NCBI GenBank assembly: GCA_025677815.1
Contig: JAIXMP010000033.1
Location: 62,001 to 126,000 of the forward strand
From: Phascolomyces articulosus
Taxonomy: Eukaryota; Mucoromycota; Mucoromycetes; Mucorales; Lichtheimiaceae
Length of the DNA: 64,000 bases
Direction of reading: 5' to 3'
The translations under genes were made by a program, and so were the position numbers. Positions 57,896 to 64,000 of this stretch are shown one piece after another (position 1 is the first letter of the stretch; every line of letters begins with the position of its first letter). The notes under the pieces are model-generated. The model was not told the DNA's origin, searched no databases, and saw only the letters and a list, made by a program, of their open reading frames with translations.

Positions 57896-60654
57896 ATGAA
57901 GTTTTCTCATCAACTCCAATTTAACGCTGTCCCTGACTGGGCAGACTATTATCTTCCGTAAATACCTTTCTATTTTATGATATATGGAATAATAGGAGAA
58001 AAGAAAGAGAAAAGGGAGATAGGATTCAAACCTATCATTGTTTTTTGCAGATAATGTTGTTATACAATTATTTGTTTGTGGACTAAAAACTGAAACACAT
58101 CATATTTTTCTTAAAAAAAAGATATTCCAACCTCAAAAAACTTGTCTACTCAACTGAACGAGACCGTGTCGCAGCGTATGGTGCGCACAGACCTTCCGAA
58201 GATGATTTTGAACGTGGACCCAGTGAACGTACAGCACTGATATCCCCAGGCGAAAGCACTGAATCTTTGGTCGAAAGAGAAAATAGTCGGTTCATTCAAG
58301 CACTTGATCAATCGTTGGACAAGATTGTCAAGTTTTATACAAAAAAAGAACAAGAACTGTATAAAGAATCCAATGATTTACTTCATGATCTCGATAAATT
58401 CCAATACGAAGGGGTCAATGACGATCATGACGACCATTGGCATGCTTCTCCCAATTTCCCCCGTCGTGAATCCACCACCGTGGACGATGACTTACCACCC
58501 AATATTATATCCCAAAACGTCAGTGAAATAGATCCACAAACGTTAGCCAGTTGTCACCACGATACAACCGAACTTCGCAAACGGACGATTGATTTATTTG
58601 TATTATTATCCGAATTAAAATCCTTTGTGGCCTTGAATCAAACGGCATTTTCGAAAATCTTGAAAAAATATGATAAAATTACACATAGTAACTTGAAACG
58701 GTATTATGTGTTGAATCATGTGAGTCCTGCGTATCCTTTCAAGAGTAGTACAAAACAAGCATTGAATGATCGGATTCAACGAACCGAACGTGTCTATGCT
58801 GCGCTGGTGACAGAGGGTGATTTGGATTTGGCGATTACGGATTTAAAGACCCATTTACGTGAACGGATTGTTTGGGAAAGGAATATGGTATGGCGTGATA
58901 TGATCGGGCAGGAACGTAAAGTACAATCTGTAGGTGTCAGTGAGGCGAAACCTATCTCCTTGCCAACGCCTTGTGGCACGTTTCATGTTCATCGAGATCA
59001 GATCTTTCAAGGGTTATTTCTTTTCATCAGTCTGGTGGTGTTTGCCTTTTTATTACGTGTCAATATCTTTGATCAAGAAGAACAGAATCTTTGTTTTGCT
59101 ATTTTGGTCTTTGCTAGTATGCTTTGGGCAGGAGAGGTATGTTTCATCCCGAAAAAAAAACGAGAGGGAAGAGGGGGAAAAAAAGAAGTGTGTGTTTTGT
59201 GCTCTATTGAGATGAAATGGAACAAAGAAATAGATAAGGATATTTAACTAACTTGCAGCATGATGATGATCTTTTGCTTGGGGGGGATTCTTGACCACAC
59301 TTAGGTGATGCCCCTTTTTGTCACTGCATTGGTTGTCCCCTTTTTAATTGTATTACTACGGGTCATGCGATCCGAAGATGGTACCGAACGACTTTCAGCA
59401 CCAGATGCTACGAAACGTGTCTTTGCCAGTATGTTTTCACCCGTTATCATGTTACTTTTGGGAGGATTTACAATTGCGGGTGCTTTAAGTAAATTCGGTA
59501 TTGCCAAATCCATGGCCACTTTTGTCTTATCAAAAGCTGGTACACGACCGAATCGTGTTCTTTTGGTGAATATGTTTGTTGCAACTATTGCCAGTATGTG
59601 GATCAGCAACGTGGCAGCACCGGTCCTTTGCTTTTCACTGATCCAACCGATCCTGCGTACTCTTCCTGTCGATTCCACTTTTGGCCCTTGTCTTATCATG
59701 GGTATCGCCTTGTCTTCCAACTTGGGTGGGATGGCCTCTCCCATCTCTTCACCACAAAATGTCATTGCCATTCAAAATATGAGTCCACCTCCTACCTGGG
59801 GTGAATGGTTCTTTGCTTCCATCCCTCTCTGTATTGTCGGTAACTTGATTATTTGGCTTTGGTTGTTGTGGAATTATAATCCTGAAAAACATACACCTCA
59901 AATTCATGAAATCCGTGCTTCCCACGATCCTATCACATTGACCCAAGTGTATGTTGCTGTGGTGACCTTTGTAACGATTGTTCTTTGGTGTTTGGCGCAT
60001 ACGTATGAAGATACCTTTGGTGATATGGGTGTGATTGCTATTATTCCTTTGGTGGCGTTCTTTGGACCTGGATTATTGACCAAGGATGATTTCAATAACT
60101 TTTTATGGAACGTCATCATGTTGGCCATGGGTGGTATTGCTTTGGGTAAAGCAGTGGAAAGTTCAGGTTTATTACAGACGATTGCAACACAAATTGAAGA
60201 ATTGGTGACAGGGATGAGCGCCTTTGAAATCTTGTTTGTATTTAGCTCATTGGTGCTTGTGATGGCAACATTTATTAGCCATACCGTGGCTGCTTTGATT
60301 GTGTTACCTATCGTGGCCGAAGTGGGCGCTCATTTGGATGATCCGCGACCAAGATTACTTGTCATGGTAAGAATAATAAAACAAGAAATTCATATATATA
60401 TAAACTTTGATAAACTTGTATCTGATTCCACATCATCTTTGAACTTGTAGGGAACGGCGTTTATGTGTTCATCCGCTATGGGATTACCTGTCTCTGGATT
60501 CCCTAATATGAATGCCATTTCTCAAGAAAATGAACTCGGTCAACCTTACTTATCCACCAAAGACTTTTTAGTCAATGGTGTTCCCTCCAGTGTCTTTGCC
60601 ATGTTATGTGTCACTACGCTTGGTTATGGCCTCATGTCTTTGATGGGCTTTTAA
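57896..60654 (+). CDS. PHO91: SPX-domain low-affinity phosphate transporter, Pho91/Pho90 type (780 aa)
   Basis: Four exons: 57896-57957, 58122-59136, 59305-60366 and 60451-60654. The SPX domain opens with MKFSHQLQFNAVPDWADYYL, PYSNLKKLVYSTERD, and includes FIQALDQSLDKIVKFYTKKE and FSKILKKYDKITHSNLKRYY, the lysine-rich helices that bind inositol pyrophosphates. After TPCGTFHVHRDQI come about 12 membrane segments of the DASS/SLC13 (ArsB-like) fold: LLGGFTIAGALSKFGIAKSM, FVATIASMWISNVAAPVLCF (the SNTxxA-type substrate motif reads SNVAAP here), SSNLGGMASPISSPQNVIAI, and FISHTVAALIVLPIVAEVGA plus SSAMGLPVSGFPNMNAIS in the second repeat. In budding yeast Pho91 exports vacuolar phosphate, while Pho87/90 are at the plasma membrane. 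Which of these applies is not decided by sequence; the symbol is for the family. Confidence 0.94.
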
Positions 60655-60894
60655 TCATTATAATAATAAAAAAGACACACACCCATTTCTCTTTATATAT
60701 ATAAAATAATCATATTACCATTATATAAATATAATATATACGCAAATATATAGTAAATAATATAGAATCCTCTCCCTCAAATACATCCTTTTTACTTTGC
60801 CATCTGAAATCAAATATATAAAGCACAATTTGATATTAACAATAGTCCCATGTATGTTGTATGTTTCGAAATAGAAAATAAGATAATATACATA
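60655..60894. other. Convergent spacer between transporter and calmodulin
   Basis: 240 bp of AT-rich DNA between two stop codons, with ATATATAAA and AATAATAAAA words serving as likely 3'-end signals for both genes. Confidence 0.5.
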
Positions 60895-61860
60895 CTAACG
60901 TACCAGCATTTTACTAAACTCTTCGTAATTGATCATCCCATCCCCATCAATATCAGCATCTCGTATCATTTCATCCAATTCTTGTGAAGTCAAGCGTTCA
61001 CCAAACGATGTCATGACTTGTCTTAGCTCAGGTAATGTGATATATCCATTTCCATCCTAAATTTGTATATCCACCATTTTTAGTTATCATAGTAAATATA
61101 AACCTACTGCTACGTAATTGATATAACTTTAATAAAATGAAAAATACGGGTGAACACTTACACGATCAAATACTGCAAAAGCTTCACGGATCTCTGCTTG
61201 TGTATCCACCTCCTTTTGCTTCCTAAGCCCCCCACCCCCAATTCCCCCAAAAATAGAGACAGAGCGTGATCCATGGGGTTGTTCATCATCATTGAGTAAA
61301 AAAAGGAGAGAGAGAGAGGGGGAGACAAAGAGAAAAAATTCGTTTTTTTTTGTTTTTACCTCACCAACATGGTCAAAAATTCGTCAAAATCAATAGTTCC
61401 ATTGCCATCACTATCCACATCATTAATCATTTCTTTAAGTTCGTTTTCAGTTGGATAAAGATTTAATGATTGCATTACTGCGCCAAGTTCTTTTGCATCA
61501 ATCGTTCCGTTTCCATCCTACCATTACATTATCCATCCTTTAGTTCTATAAGAAAATGGACCCTTTTCTTTATCCTCCACTGTCTATGATATATCCTTTA
61601 TCAAAAAAAACCAACTTCCTTTCAAGAATGGATTACCTTATCAAATAAAGCAAACGATTCACGATACTCCGCAATTTGTTCTCTTGACAGTTGATCAGAC
61701 TAATAAGTTTGTTATGATTGCATTTCATATTAATATTATTATTTATAAAGAGGATGATGAAGAGAATGATGGATAGATAGAAAACACAAAAAGAATGATA
61801 ATCATCCATGTCCATGTAATAACAGTAATAAAAGAAAGGTATATATATCTATATTACCAT
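60895..61860 (-). CDS. CMD1: Calmodulin (148 aa, four EF hands)
   Basis: Five minus-strand exons: 61858-61860 (ATG only), 61637-61699, 61360-61517, 61162-61222 and 60895-61056. The protein starts [20 protein letters not shown]. The four calcium loops are [26 protein letters not shown] (loop begins at the second D), [12 protein letters not shown] and [14 protein letters not shown], each with Asp/Asn/Gly and a closing Glu in the canonical places. The central linker is [20 protein letters not shown], like the classic MARKMKDTDSEEEI-type linker. The 148-residue length is exactly that expected. Residues in the C-lobe ([27 protein letters not shown]) differ noticeably from vertebrate calmodulin, so a calmodulin-like paralog is possible. 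An intron directly after the ATG also occurs in animal calmodulin genes, which supports the start. It senses Ca2+ and activates calcineurin and kinases. Confidence 0.92.
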
Positions 61861-62126
61861 ATTTTAAAGTGAAATAATGAAAAAAATATATATGCAAAAC
61901 GTAAAAAAAAAAAAAGTGAAAAAAAGAAAAAAAAAAAAAAGAGATAAATTGTTTTAAAGTTGGCTGATCATATATAAATATTACAACAAATCATAAAACT
62001 AAAAAAAGGACTAATATAATATGTACACCCCCTTTCTCCCAAAGAAGAGGATTTTTAGCTATTTTTTGAATTTTTGTATGGGTTTTTTTTTTTTAAAAAA
62101 AAAGATCATGGAAAGCATAGTAATTG
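61861..62126. promoter_or_regulatory. Short head-to-tail spacer, calmodulin promoter
   Basis: Only 266 bp separate the stop of the copper-fist gene from the calmodulin ATG (both minus). It must hold the 3' end of the former and the promoter of the latter. Seen: (A)n runs at about 61903-61940 and a TATATAAATATT word at about 61970-61981. No specific binding site assigned. Confidence 0.45.
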
Positions 62127-63547
62127 TCAATCATCATCGGAACCACAAGTAGAAGAAGCGGATGAAGAAGATTGTTGTTGCATAGGGTAAAGGCCAGCAT
62201 AAGGATCCAGGAACGCGTTTGCAGGATGAACCAAGCATCCAGGACAAACACATGTAGGACCACAATAACAAGTCACTACACGCGTTGTCGTTGTCACTTG
62301 ATCATGTTGTTGTTTTGGAAGGGGTGTAATCGTGATCACAACACTTTCACTTTGACCATTGGAAGGTTGACAAGAAGTGGAAGAAGCAAAACTACCGCAG
62401 CAACTGACAACGGGTGTAGGCGCCGGAGTCGGTGTTCTTGGTTGTTGTTGTTGAAGCTGCGGTTGTTGATGCATAGGTGGCAACAAAGGAAGTGAAGTGG
62501 ATGCCGAAGAAACGGATGGTTGTTGAAGTGGGTGTTGCTGCGGCGGCTGTGGTGGTGGTAGTGATTGAGAAGTCGAAGAAGGTGGAGGGGTGGATAATAA
62601 AGAAGCAATACTCACTGCATTGGTTTCCGTCATTTGCGCCACAGCAGCATCTAAATCCATCATGGAAGGAGGAGATGTTGTTGCTGTTGTTGGTAAAGAA
62701 TGAGGTGGTTGTTGCTGATGATCTAAGGGTGCAGGTGTTGGAGGTTTTTGAAATACATAACCTATATTATTAGGTCTCACCCAAGCCCAAGAAAAAGAAT
62801 CATCATTTTGTTGAACAGGAGGAAGTGTGGCTATCGTACTGGCAGTTATCGTCGTTGTTGTTGAGGTGGGACAATCAGGTGTGAGCGTGGTTTCCAGAAA
62901 CCTATTGGGCTCCGCTGGACCGGGGTTCAGTCTCTGACCAGTCATACCAGGTGAAAGACTAATCGTCACAGCAGGTGAGTTATGATTATTACCACCTTGT
63001 TGACTCTGGCTACTACTTGTACTCGTTGTAGTGATGATATTGTTATTATTGATATGAGGATGATGACTATTGGTGTCGGCTATTATAATTATATGTTTGT
63101 GATCAGTTTTTTTCTTCCAATGATGATGATGATGATGATGTTTGATTTCACTTCTTTACTCCACCCCCCCAAAAAAAATTTAGAATTCTCTCAATCCAAA
63201 AAAGGATGTATCTTCCCAATTTACTATACCTCTTCTTTCACTACAAACGCATTTTACATGGACTTGTTTTGTTTTACGTAAATCTCTACAATAAGCACAT
63301 TGCGTGACTGGACGACCTTTTCGACGAATTTCAAAAAGTGGACGTTCAACGTGATTACAGTGTGACGAACGATGACCCTGAAATTAAGCGGAAAAAAATT
63401 AAATAAAAAAAGAAGATCAGATTTTTTTTTTATTTTCCTTGTAAATAAAAAAAGTGACACAGAAAAAAAAAGGATTTTTTTTCTTTTTTTTTTTCTTACC
63501 TTAATACAGCTATTACAAGCAAATTTGATTCCGTTGATTATTGGCAT
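62127..63547 (-). CDS. Copper-fist transcription factor, Mac1/Cuf1-like (382 aa)
   Basis: Three minus-strand exons: 63500-63547, 63230-63377 and 62127-63079. Residues 1-64 are the copper fist: MPIINGIKFACNSCIKGHRS, then SHCNHVERPLFEIRRKGRP and VTQCAYCRDLRKTKQVHVKC plus VCSE, containing the C-x2-C-x8-C-x-H zinc site and the (R/K)GRP minor-groove motif. The middle is Ser/Thr/Pro/Gln-rich. Near the end is the cysteine module CYCGPTCVCPGCLVHP, C-x-C-x3-C-x-C-x2-C-x2-H, the copper-sensing box of Mac1, Cuf1 and related factors. Such factors bind copper-responsive elements and switch on copper uptake or detoxification genes. The single sensing box makes a copper-uptake role more likely than an Ace1-type metallothionein activator, but this is an inference. 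Exon 3 ends in SSSSASSTCGSDDD. Confidence 0.94.
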
Positions 63548-64000
63548 AATGCTTTAATATATGGAGTGGTTAAAGTGAATGGAAAGTATGTGTGAAACTA
63601 TAATCAATAATGCAGTGTTCATTTATTTATTTAAACGATTATATAATAAAATTATTAAACTGAATCATTCATTTTTTTATTTTATTTTATTTTTTTTGTA
63701 AAAAAAAGATCGACTTTTTTTTTTTGACACCTGATCCATAAAAAAAAAAAATTATAGAAAATTTACCTTGTTTTATAAAAGTTACGTTTGGTTGGTTGGT
63801 CCTTGGAAGAAAAAGGTTTTAAAAAAAAAGATGAAAATATACAATAAAAAAGATGAAAGAATTATCTTTTTTATAGGGTTATTTTTTTTTGTGCAGTAGA
63901 AAATAATAATAATGAATTAAAAGAAGAAAAAAATGCTCTCAAAGCAAACTATTATAAGATAAAAATAAGAAATATAAGAAATAATAGAATAATAATAATA
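63548..64000. other. 5' region of the copper-fist gene, window end
   Basis: About 450 bp of T- and A-rich DNA upstream of the minus-strand copper-fist gene. No clear copper-responsive element (core GCTG after a pyrimidine-rich block) is visible. No coding potential. Confidence 0.5.

Overview
The window is nuclear DNA from a fungus, most likely an early-diverging filamentous fungus of the Mucoromycota (Mucorales-like). Three things point there. Coding exons are interrupted by short GT-AG introns of roughly 50-280 bp. Intergenic DNA is very AT-rich, with poly(A/T) runs and trinucleotide microsatellites. The gene set is fungal: a copper-fist factor, a Pho91-type SPX transporter, a Boi-type polarity protein, a CENP-T histone fold and serine/threonine-rich GPI-type secreted proteins. 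No rRNA, tRNA, CRISPR array or prokaryotic operon structure was seen. Gene models were built by hand by joining exons at GT-AG sites that keep the frame open; every joined CDS given as complete divides by three.

Left part (1-24.8 kb). In order: a small basic orphan protein (685-1043), a three-exon secreted cysteine-rich protein (4842-5480), the SMC5/6 subunit Nse3 (8054-9501), the GID/CTLH E3 subunit Gid8 (10282-11308) converging on a small P-loop kinase (11659-12376, minus), an FBXO9/Hrt3-type F-box protein (13598-15271), a membrane-tethered hotdog protein (15498-16606), a 580-residue protein with a Cys cluster encoded by a 42-nt exon (17613-19513), two unrecognised proteins (19986-20538; 21284-21925) and the proteasome beta-2 subunit Pup1 (23152-24775).

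Middle (24.8-50.8 kb). An intronless low-complexity protein with an RVxF-like motif (26820-28112) is followed by a divergent pair sharing a 240-bp promoter: CENP-T (31139-33649, minus) and the splicing factor Cwc22 (33890-36198, plus). Next come a secreted, probably GPI-anchored protein (36749-37459, minus) and an MFS transporter (39009-40804). From 40.8 to 50.8 kb there is a gene desert of decayed material. It holds a degenerate intron-containing copy of part of CWC22, a cluster of diverged local repeats, a stretch open in one frame except for two TAG codons, and a GC-richer island.

Right part (50.8-64 kb). An 867-residue SH3-SAM-PH-CH protein of the Boi family (50820-54616, minus) is followed by 3.3 kb without genes, an SPX-domain phosphate transporter (57896-60654, plus), calmodulin (60895-61860, minus) and a copper-fist transcription factor (62127-63547, minus).

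No dedicated gene cluster is apparent; the genes are mostly housekeeping. Ubiquitin-proteasome functions recur (Gid8, FBXO9-like, Pup1), as do chromosome functions (Nse3, CENP-T). The most notable items are the CENP-T gene, the CWC22 segmental-duplication relic, the Cys-cluster/C-terminal-domain protein and the small secreted protein hidden in short exons.
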